Source of the DNA: Daphnia carinata
Lineage: Eukaryota > Arthropoda > Branchiopoda > Diplostraca > Daphniidae
Assembly: GCF_022539665.2 (NCBI RefSeq)
Contig: NC_081333.1
Location: 4,462,971-4,526,970, forward strand
Reading direction: 5' to 3'
Length of the DNA stretch: 64,000 nt
The notes under the pieces are model-generated. The model saw only the letters and a list, made by a program, of their open reading frames with translations, did not search any database and was not told where the DNA came from. Position 1 is the stretch's first letter. Each line of letters begins with the position of its first letter. Shown piece after piece: positions 26,496-39,957 of the stretch. A program made the position numbers and the translations under genes.

Positions 26496-27114
26496 TGAAA
26501 GGCCCATCCACATTATCAGGCGACGTACAACTGCGCACCAAGTCTATAATGGTATGCAAATCAACCAAAGTCTGTTTCTATGGAAGAAAAAAAAAAGAAA
26601 AGCATTTTCTTGTGATGCCTCTATCCGAATGATGGCGAGTTCAGCGAGGCACTTCAGCACTCTCCTGTGTGCGTGCATGTTTGAAAACATCTCCATTCCC
26701 TCCATTTTTTTTTTTTAGTTTTGTTTAAACAAAAACAAAAATGTAAAGTCTTAAAAAAAAAAAAAAAAAAAAGGAAGTTAAGACTTACCCTCCTGTCGGC
26801 CAGGTAACGAACCCGACAGTGAAGGAAAGCCGTTTGGCCTAAAGTGGTGGTCACTTCTTGAACGCGTTGGGGTGCGCGTTCGACGTGTTCCATACGCAAC
26901 GAGTCCAACGCGGCCGACCAGCTGGGCGACGTACTCGATTCCCAGTCAAAGAGGGGCGCTCTTTGATGTCCGGCCGATTCGCTGCTGCCGTTGCTCTTGT
27001 CCGCAACGTTATTAGCATCCCAATGGCCGAGCAAAGTGGCCGCCGCTGCTGCCGTCCCTTTCGAGTTGTGATGCCGTCCCTTGTGCGCTTCGATCATCCA
27101 CTGCCAACCGAAAC
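19224..27114 (-). CDS. Defective proboscis extension response (dpr) family two-Ig-domain cell-surface protein, 5' end unresolved
   Basis: Dpr proteins are neuronal Ig-superfamily receptors that pair with DIPs in synaptic matching. Minus-strand exons, all phases compatible: 26789-27114, 24929-25204, 24730-24826, 20813-20979, 20502-20667, 19224-19399. Ig1: RVQEVTTTLGQTAFLHCRVR, then VLWMRQRDLHILTSGLHTYT and DAGLYECQVSTEPKIS, the dpr hallmark. Ig2: GSDINLTCVTV ... DSGNYTCVPGPG, ending HVLNGEQPAAMQ as in dpr proteins. The C-terminus has a short hydrophobic stretch (CWTALLTLAVSSSWL), perhaps a GPI or membrane signal. Between the two halves of Ig1 there is an unusual Ser/Asp-rich insert (about 50 residues). 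The exon starting at 27114 needs an upstream phase-1 exon that must supply the signal peptide; I did not find it. Introns are 0.1-3.7 kb and full of homopolymers. Confidence 0.9.
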
Positions 27115-27153
27115 CTTTCAAGAAAAAAAAAGAAATCGTATCAATTCCGAGGA

Positions 27154-27213
27154 AAGGAGAAGGAGAAGGAGAAGGAGAATGAGAAGGAGAAGAAAAAGAA
27201 GGAGAAGGCGAAA
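27154..27213. repeat. Purine tract of AAGGAG units (pyrimidine tract in dpr sense)
   Basis: About 60 bp of GGAGAA/AAGAAG repeats on the plus strand, ending about 40 bp upstream (in gene sense) of the acceptor of the first identified dpr Ig exon. On the transcribed sense it is a long CU-rich tract. Confidence 0.7.
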
Positions 27214-27426
27214 AAAAAAAATGTAGTAGCGTTGCCTATTCAAACTCATTTGCACACGACGTCATGTGAAATTGGTGGCTAGACGCCAAAAGCCGGCGAT
27301 TTGAATAGACAAAATTGACGGGCGAGAGGCTCTTTGACGGCATTTCGGTCGATGCCAGACGCGCTCCTCACCGAGTTGCAGAAAATGCAGTTAGAGGGGG
27401 GGGGGTGGGGGAACAATCATTTGATG

Positions 27427-27462
<36 letters not shown>

Positions 27463-27688
27463 AAAAATTGCTATTCGATTGACACATTCAAATAGATTTG
27501 ATTCGACATCTCTGCTGGCTTTCGCCTATTGTAAAGAAGCAACAATTTCCGCATCAAGGCATTCCGATGCCATGAATTATTCATAGGCTTCATTAAATCA
27601 AAATAGCCTCAGACAAAGAAAGAAGCAGCAAAATCAAATTCCTTCTTCTCAAAATCTTGCGCCGCATAACAACACAGACCGGAACAAG

Positions 27689-27721
<33 letters not shown>

Positions 27722-30700
27722 AACTTCTTTCTTGCCCCTATATCGGGTTCCGTCTTCCATCTGGGGGGGAGGGGGGGGGGACAGCAACAACACTCTGACA
27801 AAAAAAAAAAAAAAAAAAAAGCAAAATTGCAAACAATTTTTTTTTGTGGATAAAAAAAAAAAAAAAGTTCGATTTTATATTTCGCTATTGTTTCCTGTCG
27901 TGCACATTTCGCCTCCCTCCCCCCCCCCCCCCCGCAGCGCATCGAGCCGTTTCAATAAACAAAAGCCCCTTTGAAAAAAAAATGCACATCGATCCATCAT
28001 TAGACGCAAAGGCGCAGCAGCCTGGGATTCATTATAAACGCGACGGTTGACTGGACGCTCTGATAGCCCAGTGACATATGGTCCAGGAAAGAGAAGAAGA
28101 AGAAGAAGACAAAAAGGCCAAAATGAAACACGACACCGTTCGTCAAAAAAAAAACAAAAAAAAACATTAGTTTTTTGGTTAGACGAAAGGTTGATCAAAA
28201 CATAATGCTTTAACGTTGCACGATACGTTGCGTACATCTTTTTTTTTTTTGAGTTCATCATCTTTCAACGTCTTTCACAGCTTAGAAACAAATGAAATCC
28301 ATCGGCCAGTGATTGCGCCGAACGGGCGATCAAAAAAACAAAAACAAAACAAAAACAAAAAAAAAAAAAAAACAGCACGTCTGCATCTTTTCGATTCGTT
28401 CCCTATTGATTGCAAATCTCGATCGAAAAACAAATGAAAGTCGATACATCGAGGGAAAAAAAAAAGAAAAAGGACGAGCTAGATAAAGAATCAATATATT
28501 GTAGCACAAAATGAACAAACAAGCCGGCAAAAGAGTATCATCTTTCTCTTCTGTTTTCTATACCACAACAATAACAACACGATTCCTTCTAACGTGTGTC
28601 CTCTTCTATTTCAGGAGAGAGATAGAGAGAGAGAGAAAAAAAAAAAAGAAGAAGGCAAAAAATGATTCGAGTTGTTTACGACATTTTGTTGGTCCTTCTT
28701 GTTCCGCTCGTTTTGTTTGTTTGTTTTTTTTGTTTTTTTTTGTGCCCATTTTCGTTGTTGTTGTATCAAGATGATTATCATCATCCGCTTCGACTTCTTT
28801 CCTCCTACTAGACTCTTGACAGTCAACTGCAAATAACTTTGGCCGGGAGTACCCACCCCCTTCCAAAGATTTATATTAAAACATTTCTCACCCGTTTAAC
28901 TCTCGACATGTCTGCCGAAAATTCTTTAGCTCAACATTTGCCCCCCGTTTGTTTGTTTGTTTGTTTTTTTTTCTTTTTTTCCTGCACTAAAAAACAAAGC
29001 AAATCTAATGGGCGCAAACGTCACTCGAGGACGTCGTCCGAACATTGCCATTCCCGACCATTTACCTTAAGTGAAGATTGTCGACCCAAAAAGATGTTGG
29101 CATCAAGGGAAAAAAGAATGAGTTCTCTGCAAATGTCGGAAGACGATGCGCCTCGTGACGACAGTTGCAACAATAACGGCTGCACGATTCACGCAAAATG
29201 ACGTCATTGAACGTAATCGTACAGAAATCCCTCCCCCCCCCCCCCTCCGGTCTTCATTTGATTCCATTTCCCCGACACACACGAAACCACTTGAAAATAG
29301 TTGAATGGATTTAGGGCGATTGAAATCGGCGCACACATCCATTCACCTTTTTTTCAAAAAATAAAAGCGAAATTCGTGATTCATTAAACGATTATTTGCC
29401 GCATCGATAGAAATCTGTTGGCAGCTTTGATTACCTCCTACCGCCTTCTTATTTTGCCCATTATTAGTATTTAATAGCACGACGATAAACTGAAAGGGGG
29501 AAGAAAACAAAACAAAAAAAAAAGGAGACGGTTATCCTGTAATGTTTTCTTTTTCCAGCGTTTCCCATAGCGACTGGAGCGAGCACAAACCGAGTCTTTT
29601 TTTTTTTTAATCTGCCGCCCCTCCTTTCAAATTAGATGATGATGGATCATCATCGTCAGCACGAAACGGCAAACGGGGCAAATCCTCTTTCTGGTTTAGA
29701 ACTTAGAGCGTCCAGCACAAAAACTCAGCCAACCCCTCCCCTTTTGCCCCTCAGGGGTATTTGTTCCGTGAACCGGAAGAACATTTCATCATCATTTCCG
29801 TTTTGAAAAAAAAAACAAAAAAAAACAAAACAAAACAAAAGAAAAAAAAATCCTCGTTTCGTTGCCATAGAATCAACGGCCTTGTTTTACACGAACCCTC
29901 CCATGTAAACAAACCTAATAACCTTTTCCCTGCCCTCTTTTTTTTTTTCTTTTCATTAACTCATCAACTTAAAAAAAAAAAAAAAACTTTTAAAAATGGC
30001 AGTTTGCTGGCAATGAAAAAATGCCAGCGACTTGAAATAGCGAAAACGTGGACGCAAACGTCAATGATGAGTCAAGGGCAACAAATATTTTATGCGGACG
30101 CAATTCTCAATCGGCGCCCGTCCACGGAAAGAAAAGAAAGAAAAAAAGAAATTTCCAATTCAAATTCCGCCGGTACGAAAACCCTCGGAACTCTCTATAT
30201 AACAACATCAACGTCCCGTCTTCCCTGTATGTGTGCATAGTAGGATGCCAGCATTTCCCTATAAGAGAACGACAAACATATTCCGCATTTTCAATGCAAT
30301 TGCAACGCACTAGTTCGTATTTCAAATAGGCTAAACACAAAAAAAAAAAAAAAAAAGGAAGGGAAAATGGGGAGCAGCCAAATTTCATAACAATCCGCAC
30401 CGGATGCGACGACAACGAACAAAAAAAAAAAAAAAAAAAAAAGAATTATGTACACGTCTTGTCTTGTGTAGCGTTCGCAATACAGTGAGCGGCCCCCCTA
30501 TCGACCGGAAGCCGGAAATCGGCCGAACAGTTGCAATTCTATCGGATAGTGTCCTGCCATTTATCCAGCTCAATTGCGAAAACAAAAAAACAAAAAAACA
30601 AAAAATGAAACAATAATCTGCGACGTTTGAAAAAAAACAACAAACAAACAAACAAAAAAACAAATCAACTTTGAATATCATTTTTTGAATGAATTTTCCA

Positions 30701-30827
30701 AGTAAAACGGATAAAGCGGAACTATCAAGAGAATTTGCATTTGACAATGTTCTTCCGAAAACTGTGGGAATTGGATTTTCGAAACACAAAAAGAAAAAAA
30801 AAAAAAAAAAATGGAGGAGGGAATTAA

Positions 30828-30830
<3 letters not shown>

Positions 30831-30879
<49 letters not shown>
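30831..30879. repeat. (TC)n dinucleotide microsatellite
   Basis: About 49 bp of uninterrupted TC repeats, preceded by an A-run (30794-30811). Confidence 0.95.
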
Positions 30880-30882
<3 letters not shown>

Positions 30883-31135
30883 TAATTCGATTAGACGAAT
30901 TGAATCAGTTGGGTGGAGAGAGTCCGCCAATTGCGTAAAGTTTGCCATCGCATCCAGCGCTTGGACAAAAGACAGCGCGGTATCTATAACAATACGCTAA
31001 CCTTCCGTGTTCCTTATCCCGTTAGACATGTCTCCCATCCCCCCCCCCCCTCTCTCTCTTTTTTTTTTTTTTTTTTTTTTTTTATCCATCCATCGATTCG
31101 AAATCTCCGTCCCAAAAGGGAAACGAATGAGAAAA

Positions 31136-31166
31136 GCAAAAAAAAAAAAAAAAGCAAAAAAAAAAA

Positions 31167-31195
<29 letters not shown>
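31136..31195. repeat. Short tandem repeat of an 18-bp unit (GC followed by about 16 A)
   Basis: GC dinucleotides at 31136, 31154 and 31172 are spaced exactly 18 bp apart and separated by pure A-runs, so the A-run itself has been tandemly duplicated. Confidence 0.85.
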
Positions 31196-31198
<3 letters not shown>

Positions 31199-31774
31199 GA
31201 CGGGTCAAAAGCCTAACCGGGTCGGAAGGGGATGACGGATGATATTTAGGTTTTGCCTATGCAATCGGCAGCCATAACGGTCAAAGCAACAAACAAAATC
31301 AAATAATATAAAAAAAAAGAAAAGAAAGTCCAGAAATAAATAAATCGCAAATATTTTCCGCCCGATCCAATCTGCTCTCTGGGGTGGTGACGGATCGATT
31401 TTTTACGGGACGCTACGTCAAGGCTCTACCCATTTTTCTTTTAATAGATTTCTTTTTCCGTTCTTGGTCCGTCCGCGGCCGTCTCTCACTTCGTTCTTCG
31501 ATGGCAAATCCTACAACGTAGAATTCGGGATGGGGTTATACGGCCAGTCTAATCCATCATGCGGATGGATGATTCCCTGGAATATCGCATAAATATGGCA
31601 CGAATTCATCTCTGTGCGTGGCCGGTCGCAAAGGAGGAGCAGGTCGGGGGGGGGGGGGGGCATGGCATTCGGGCGCGAAGGAAACCGTGTAGGGCTCAAA
31701 AGATAAATGGAATCAATCAATAAACAAACACACACGCATCCATCCGATATGCGTGGGTAAAAAAAAAAAAAAAA

Positions 31775-31805
<31 letters not shown>

Positions 31806-32136
31806 AATAGATATACATAGTAGGCGAGCCCGTCGTGGATATAGCCCTCTCCATGTGGGCGACACACCATCTGCTCTCCGTTGCGACGCAGAGACAGTTT
31901 GCGCGTTGAAATATTTTCATTCTTTTTTTTTTTTTTTTTTTAATTATTTTGTGTCTAGCTTTTTAAATCAAATCGTTTCGTTCCATCTCCCGATTCTGAT
32001 GCGCGCTATCGCATTGGCAAAACAAATCACATTTTTTGAAATCTAAACAACAAAAGGGCGCCAAATCTTGAAATATTTTAAGTGTCCCTCCCCTTTTTTT
32101 TTTATGGAAATCAACTGGAGAATTTTGTAGTTAAAG

Positions 32137-32177
<41 letters not shown>

Positions 32178-32811
32178 AAAACATCATTTCGTCCAGTGAC
32201 TGGGCAATGTCTGAAATCCATAAAAAGAAAAGAAAACAAGTCGACATCAAGAGAAACGACACCCTTGGTCGATGTTCCATCGAAATCCAAATATTATGAA
32301 AAGCCTTTAGTTACAAACCAAATGAAACAAGACAAAACTGTCTGTTTTCTTCTTTCTTTCTTTCTTTCTTTCTTTATTTCTTTATTTTGGTACCATCATC
32401 CCCGACGTCTAAGAGGATTAAATGGATGAAGGAATGATTCTCTTTTCTTCCCTTCGCTGACCGACTTTGGTTCGTGCAGATCATAAAAGCTCTCCCAGAG
32501 AGAGAGGGACCTTATCGTCTTTCTTATCCATCAACTCTGTTTTGTTTTTCTTTCTGTTAAGAACGAACGCTAGGCAACGGCCTGTCCCCATCTCCTAACG
32601 AATTGATGGAAAATGAGGAGGCCAACAAGAAAGAAAGGAGGGACTTTGACTCACCCACCATTTTCAGGTGAAAAAAAAAAAAAAAAAAAAAAAGAAAAGA
32701 AAGAAAGAAAAGGTACATCCATCACATCGATGAAAGACGATGTGATGGATGATGCCGACAAAGACACATGGAGTATTAACACTTAAACTACTCTGCAGAA
32801 ATCTATCTCTA

Positions 32812-32859
<48 letters not shown>

Positions 32860-34987
32860 GATCTCGGCTGGATATCTATATTGATACGATTTTTGGACGT
32901 AAAGTGCATTCGATTTTGCCTGACTCGCGCGCGCGTACACACGGCACAGCTTGCGCCTGGACGACACGATGGCGGAAGACTCTATCCGGAGAGGACGATG
33001 GATAGAAGCCTTAAGGAAAGAGAGATGGTTGTGAGAGGAAAAAAAAAAAAGAAAGAGCCTTCACGTCGTCGGCGACAACGTTTTTCGATGGCTATAGAAA
33101 AATATAGAAAAAAAAAAAAAAAAAAAAAAGAAGATCGATGGTTTTTCTTCACGCTCTCAATGCTACCACTCCCGATCGATAATATCGGCATTTTTTTTTT
33201 CTTTTTGTTCATAGACAGACAAGAAAAGAATAAATTTTTTTTTATTTTTTTTTCGTATTTGCCGTATTCATCAACATGTTAAGGTCTTTTGTCGCATCAT
33301 TTTTCCGACTTTTTGAATACGAGAATAGAAACGCGGGAGAACTGCCATACATTACCATCGAATTTCTATTCAACATTTTTTTTTTTTCTTTTTTTTTTTT
33401 TACTATTATTATTATTCGTCTTTGAAAAAAAAAAAACGCGCTCTTTTTTTTTCTTTTGGCGGCCAAATCGAACCACGACGCATCAAAATGGGGGGGGGGG
33501 GGGGAAGCGACCGTGTGGTTATGAAATAAAACTGTCAATTCGTCCAAGTAAAAACGAAAAGTGGACACGTCTCGACTCTTATTGCAATCTTTTCCAACCG
33601 ACACCAAACAACTGACACTACTGAATTTCTCTAACGTTTCCCATCAACTTGGGCTGGTGGCTTGCGTTTCACCTATCGATTCGACGGCTCGTTTTCAAAT
33701 TACTATGCCGAGGAGGAGCAACTTGTTGAAGTGCCTGATTGCGAACTTACGTTTCGCAGCCTTTCTCTTGTTTCATTTGTAACGAAAAGAGACTCGAAAC
33801 GTTTGCCCCCCCCCCACTTTCTTCCTAAATAAATAGTTATTACTGCAGCCGTGTCTGTCTATCTCTCTCTCTATCCCCAACTCGGGAAAAAACAAAAAAC
33901 AAAAAAAAAAACTTACAGACACATTAGAAATGCCGCCCAGGTAACGACGTCAACGTCTTCACATAACTCACCCACTCGTCTCTCTCTCTCTCTCTCTCTC
34001 ACCTTCATTTCTATCCCTTTCCAAGAAAAAAAAAAAAAAAATCTATTTAATAAAGACGAACGAACGTGTTTCAATACATTCGTACACCCCTCCCCCCTCC
34101 CTCACCCTTCCCGTATGTTAATCCAATTATAAAAAAAATAAAACAAAAAAAAACAAAAAACGTGCATGTTTGGAGAGAAAATAAAAACAAGTGCGAGTGT
34201 TATCGACGTGGGTTAAGCATAATCAAGTTTACGTCCATCATCGGCGCATCCAAACGGAAAACAAAAGAGCATTGTCGGTTGTGTTATCGAGAGCCACTAC
34301 CTCACGATTTACTTGGCCTATTGTTTACGCAGGACACAAAAAAAAAAAACAAAAAAACAAAAAAAAAAAACCTCATCCACTCGAATGTCCGCGCCGCTCA
34401 TCGTAGTGCAACGATAATCGATCAAAAACGTAAAGGAAAGAGGGGGGGGGGGGGGGGGGGGTGCGAAAAGAGCTTATTGTAGATAGAGTTGTACTACGGG
34501 TGTGTACAGTCTCTTACTTGTGTGACTAGACGCTGTTTATCTGGCCGTGTGTGTTACTCATCGATCACACGACGCAACCACCAGACGGACACGCGTAGAC
34601 ACACATGTTACAAGTTCCACCTCATTTTTTTTTTCTCCCTCTCTCTCTTTAACTTGCAGATGACATCTATAGGATTCCGGTCAGTCCCCCCCCCCCGTTC
34701 TTTATAGGTCGGTGAAACAACTTCCCAGATTGGAAAGTGCCATCGCTACGAGCATAAAAGAGAGGAAGCGACATCGCGAATCGAACTCTGTCGCCTCGAC
34801 CCCCCCCCCCCCCTCCGTGTTCGGAATAGCGGAACCCACCTTTTGTAGCGAGTGTCTATTGTATTGGAGATCTATACAAGCGAGTTGCGTTGCCTATATT
34901 TGTGCATGTTTCTTTCGTACGTAGTTCAATGTCGACGCAAAATCGAATTATGTAACCTCCCTCCCACCCCCCCCCCCGACCCCTTAC

Positions 34988-35097
34988 CTTCAAAGCAAAA
35001 TGATAAGTGTAATGTTCGCTGAAAAATTGGCAATGCTGTTCATTGCCGATGTGTTGAGCCTCGGCCAAATTGAACGAGTTCAACGAACCGTGAAAAA
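34988..35097 (-). other. Candidate exon (110 bp) upstream of the dpr exons
   Basis: On the minus strand an acceptor-like CAATTAG precedes 35097 and a good donor AAG|GTAAGG follows 34988. The interval is open in one frame (36 codons, e.g. FNLAEAQHIGNEQHCQFF) and has the mixed composition of an exon, unlike the surrounding homopolymers. It could be a 5' exon of the dpr gene or chance. No protein similarity recognised. Confidence 0.25.
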
Positions 35098-38000
35098 CTA
35101 ATTGTAACGTTCGTTTTTTGTTTGTTTTTTTTTTACAACTCAATAACAAAAATTAAACGGCAACATCGCGTGAAATCAACACTTCGTTTGTTTTTCGTTT
35201 TTTTTTTTTTTTTTTAACTGTGATTATTTCTAAAAAAAAAAAAAAAAAAAAAAATGCTGTCCAGGAAATGAAGAACAGCTGAAAATGCACGGGATGTCCG
35301 TGGACACGCATCGCGATCTCTTTTGTCCCCATTCAACAACACCCCCCCCCCCCAAACGAACATTCGGCAATGGCATATTCTCACAGACGTAAACTTCCGA
35401 TCGGAACTCTGAAAGCATTTCGCAGTGGCCACACGACTCGCAGCCACAATTGTCAATGCCTTCTCCTTCCCATCCACCACCGCTTTTTAATTAAAAAGCG
35501 AGCAGAGCCGAGTCAGCATTCGGAACACGCAAATTTTTCAATAACGAATCGAGGCGAAAACCACTGACCGATGATGATGAAGACGAGCCAAACGGGCGAC
35601 GACGACCAGCTATTCATTGTGAATCGAAACAATAGGATTGTGAACTTTACGGTCCAAAAGCTGATTCGATTTCAAACGACGTTCTCAATGCCACCCATTC
35701 AATTTGAAATCCATTGCGAAAATTCACATTTTCATCCGTCGTTCAAATATCGCACATATTTCGTTTTTTTTTTGTTTTGTTTTGTTTTTTAACGTAACAA
35801 ATCAAACACCGATGCCTTTATTAAAAAAAAAAAAAAAAAAAAAACGCGTGTCGTAATTGTTTCAAGAAAACGCACAACTCGAAACGAGCACGGGAAATAA
35901 AGGGAGAAGCGACCGGTTTGAGCTGCGTCACGTTGACGACTGCGGGCGGAAGTACGGGGCCAAAAAAAAAGAGGGATGGGGTGCGCGTATGTACACCCAA
36001 AAGCTACCCACCTCCCCGTCCGCCTGCCGGCGGTGGAAGAGGACGAATCCTGCGCTCACCTTGCCTATACAAAACGCATTAAAAAGCAAACGAAACTGAA
36101 GCGGTTGTATAAAACATTCGAATGTTAAGAGAAACTGATGCGGCTCAAAAACTTTTTCATCAACGGTTTTCTTGAGCGACAAGAATTTCGCGTTCATCGC
36201 GCAAGGTACCAAGATGCATAAAAGTGTAATGTAACAAAGGCTTTGATTTCTATTTTCATAGAAGCTCTAAACTCGGCTGCTCGTTACTCCGCTTCGGTGG
36301 GATGTTAAAAGCGAACCAATCTTTTGATCTCAGCGTCTCCAACCAAATCCGTGATCTTTTTTTGTTTACTTCGTGCGCTGCGCTGTCCCTCAGCTTCTTA
36401 GAAAACGCTGTGCCACTTGTGTGTCTCTAATGCGGTATACAGCCCCCAAACAACGTTGCTACTCGTATCTTTTTAATGCAGTCCATTCGCAATTCATTGA
36501 TTTATCTATTTTCATTTTGACAAAAAAAAAAAAAAAATTGCAAATAAAAAAAAAAAAAAAAAGGGGGGGAGTAAATGAGAGATGGAAGGGCGAGAAAGCT
36601 TCGTCGAGTTTCGCTTTGCCATTATCGGCCGGGTCGTTCGGTCAACTGTGAAATGGGAAAGGAGTTAGACCACGGCCATAGACACACACGCACCGGGGAC
36701 AATGAAAGGACCAGTGCTCTTGACGTCACTTATAACAAAACAAAGAGAAAGAGAGAGAGAGACACACGCTAGTAGGGCAGATGGCCGGTTTCGACGAAAT
36801 TCACAATGGATACGCACCGATGCCTTTTCCGAGTCTAATCGATTGACAATCCAATAGTTCCAGTAGCAGCAGTAGTCGACAGTTAGAGTCTTCCATGTTT
36901 CGACTACACCCTCTCTACTCCCCTCCATGAAAAAAAAAAAAAAGACGAATCCTTTCCATGTGTCTTTCCTGCTCGTGTGTATCGTGTCGAGGCGGCAGAA
37001 GAGGAAAAAAGAAAGAAAAGCAGACACTTATTTTCACACGAGCTGTTCATCTTACTTAACGGTGCGGAATCACCCAATAGCCTATGAGACCATCGACCGG
37101 CTGCAGGGGGGGGGAAGCGGACGCAAAAGAAAAATATAAAGAATCGATGCAACAATAAATTTGGAGGGGGGGGGGGGAGGTCGAATGTCTTCCGTGTTCC
37201 ATTTGCAAATTGCAGATGGAAAATCAACAACCGTCAATCTTATACGACTGGAAAGAATATTCAAGCCATTGGAAATGGAAAAAAAAAACAAAAAAAAAAT
37301 TGCTCCCGCCTTTTATTTCCTATTGTTATTTGTGTGTGGTGTATCGTATGTAAAAGATGTCGGTATGCTACCCTATACATAATGGGCCTGGAGAGAGGAT
37401 GGTAGCATACTTGAATTCTTTTTCTTTTTTGCACGCAGGCAACGCCAGATTCCTAATTGATGCTACTATTCGTGCAGCAACTATTCCCCCTCCTAATGAG
37501 AAAAATCCCTTTTTCTATTTTTCAAGAGGGCTCTTTGTTCCGATACATCTTAAAAAAAAAAAAAAAAAAAAGGAGAGGGAAAGAGTAGGGAGTTCATCCA
37601 TAACAAACAAGCCAGAACGTCTGTTGTCCCATTTTTACGAACTGAAGCGGTTTTTTTTTTTTTTTTCAGATGGCATGTGTGTAGGCCTCTATAATACATG
37701 TCGAAAACAAAACAACAAAAAAAGCAAAGTATATATATATATATGCACTCGAAAGTTGCATCTATATAAATATATGCTTTCGGGTAGAATAAAAGAGTGT
37801 TATTATTATTCTCGCTAGCTGCTTTCTCTCTAGTTGATACTTATTTGCAACAACCATAAGACGAAGAGTTTTACGACGTCCTTTTCCCACTCGTATAGCC
37901 TTTTCTTTTCCTCCTTCATTCTCTCGTTTTTGTTTCCAGCTTTTATGTACATATGGCGCGCACATGTGTAGGCAATATATGATATATATTCCATGTACAG

Positions 38001-39957
38001 GATAAGCTCTCTCGTGTGCACAAGTCATGCAGGCAACTTATTCAAAGATTCATGACGAAGCGACGACAGCCAGGCTCAATAAGTTTTGATTTGATGTCAC
38101 AAGTTGTTAGCGCAAAGGGAAATTGACGAGTGGACGTAAACACGCGGAACAATGTACGTATATAGATGGACAGCACGGCTTTACCAGTGTGTCGTCAGGG
38201 AAAACAGGGAAAACATGCGGTGTGGGATGCATAATAATAGTTGTCCTACCTTTTGGTTGCTCACTGCAGCTTGGATGTTTGTACCATCAGTTATTGACCC
38301 AGCAGACCTGAAAGAAAGTTACAGTTTGTTAGGTGACATGTCAAAGTCTCGTATTTGCAAACATGCAAAATTTTGTGGCAATGAAAAGTTGGGACAAGTT
38401 GCACAAATGCTTAGTTAGACACAGAATATCTGAACCAGATGTAATACTGGAGCAAACTTTTTATCGTATTAGCCATAGCTAGGTTTGCAAACACAAATCC
38501 AAAACGTCATGATGCAGGATGGTTGCACGAATAAAACAAGCATGTTGTCATGTTTGTTTCATGTCAACTTGAAAATTCAGGACCAAGTATTTCTTTCTTT
38601 ACAGTTTATCTTCCAGAGTTTTGTGTGGCCTTCTTTTTACTGTTGGTGCCACCCACCTGACTGGTTTCGAAAAATCTCATAGATATGATGGAATAAACTA
38701 CAGTTAAAAAAAAAAATCCTTTTCCATGATTGACAAGGAATACAAATTCTACATGCCTGTGATGTATGACTTGGGCTTCTTTTAAAGAATTCCATCACAT
38801 GAAAAATGTGAAAACTTGGGATGAGGGAAGATATTTCAACTTTGAGAAAGAAAAATTCTTACTTTCATCCAATTTGTTTTAGGATATTAAAAACTATTTT
38901 ACCTGGCACCACGTGTGAGAATGGAATCCAATGCTAGGGCAGGTATATCGTTCTAGGAATTTAAGCAGCCTGGTTGCCCTTCAACTACTTCACGTACTCT
39001 GAACAATGCTAGTTCAATTTTACCATTTTTCTTGGAAACCTCGAATATCTCAGGTATCTCAGATTCATTTACATCCAAAACACAATTTAACAACTTGTGA
39101 GAGTGAATTCCACATTTTCAAATCCTTTGGAAGAATAATCTGGAATGTCTCTGGCAACGCCATCTGTCGGCTAAGAGCAGAACGCAATGTCTTTATCGTA
39201 AAAAAAAAAAACCAATTCAATTCAAAACGTCGTAATCGTTTCGATATTTCGTGACTGTTGGCGGATAATTAGCGCATCAACTGTGATAGAGGCGGGAAAC
39301 AGATGACTCCACGAAGCGTGATGGTCAAACCAGATGGCACAACAACAAGAAAACCACCGCCCCTGTTGCCACCCCAGAACACTGAAGGCCAAATTGACGC
39401 AATAAGCTCACCAGTGCCACCCAATTGTCTCGCAAACAACAATAAGAAAACATGAACAAAAGAACCAAGAGCCAGGAAACGTGCATTGAATCAGTCAGTA
39501 GAATGCTTTTCTTCAAGGTTGACTAAACGTAGAAGAACATCACAAAGAGCAACCGCCATTCAAGATGGTGAAGGATAAACCCTTATTATATCACCACCAA
39601 TTTAAAAACGACGACTGCTGGCGTCACAGCGCATAATAATGCACGAGCACATTGAAAGAAACACAACGCGAAAAATTCCTTTGTCTTGTGTCAAATTAAG
39701 CACTGGCCTTGTTAATTAGTCAAGGGCTCAGTTTACACGAAGAACGAGGAGCTTCAGACCTAATTTCGTTCACGTTTTAAGCTCAAAAGAAATTTTATTT
39801 TAAAAAAACAAACAAAATCAATTTGAAATGGATTAAGCCAAGCGACATACAGTATACAGTTTGCGAGCATATAAATTCATATAGAACTCTATATCTAAAT
39901 AAACTTTGAAGTGTTTTCTTTCTTTCTTTTTTTTTTTTTTTTGCCGATGGCGGCTTA
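35098..39957. other. Gene-poor stretch, no gene recognised
   Basis: Low-complexity sequence to about 37.7 kb, then more complex AT-rich sequence at 38-39.8 kb with weak splice-like sites on the minus strand (donors near 38900 and 38863) and a proline-rich 46-codon frame at 39303-39443 plus. None has enough support for a gene call. Confidence 0.4.
39794..39799 (-). terminator. Polyadenylation signal of the 40 kb acidic secreted protein gene
   Basis: AATAAA on the minus strand about 160 bp after the stop codon of the gene ending at 39958. Confidence 0.5.

Larger units (their letters stand above)
27115..34987. other. Low-complexity region upstream of dpr exon, probably intronic; no gene recognised
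   Basis: Dominated by A/T and C/G homopolymers and short tandem repeats. Open frames are compositional artefacts (poly-K, poly-F, poly-P). It probably belongs to 5' introns of the dpr gene, since that gene still needs a signal-peptide exon and dpr genes usually have very large 5' introns. That assignment is inference. Confidence 0.5.

Noticed and set aside
30385-30948. 187-aa minus-strand frame with RERERE repeat and poly-Phe
   Set aside because: Produced by the (TC)n tract and A-runs; no exon signals.
36904-37291. Minus-strand poly-proline frames near 37.1 kb
   Set aside because: Poly-Pro comes from G-runs on the plus strand; no splice or start support.
39303-39443. Small proline-rich frame (MTPRSVMVKPDGTTTRKPPP...) on the plus strand
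   Set aside because: 46 codons with no partner exon, no domain and no supporting promoter; kept only as a note.
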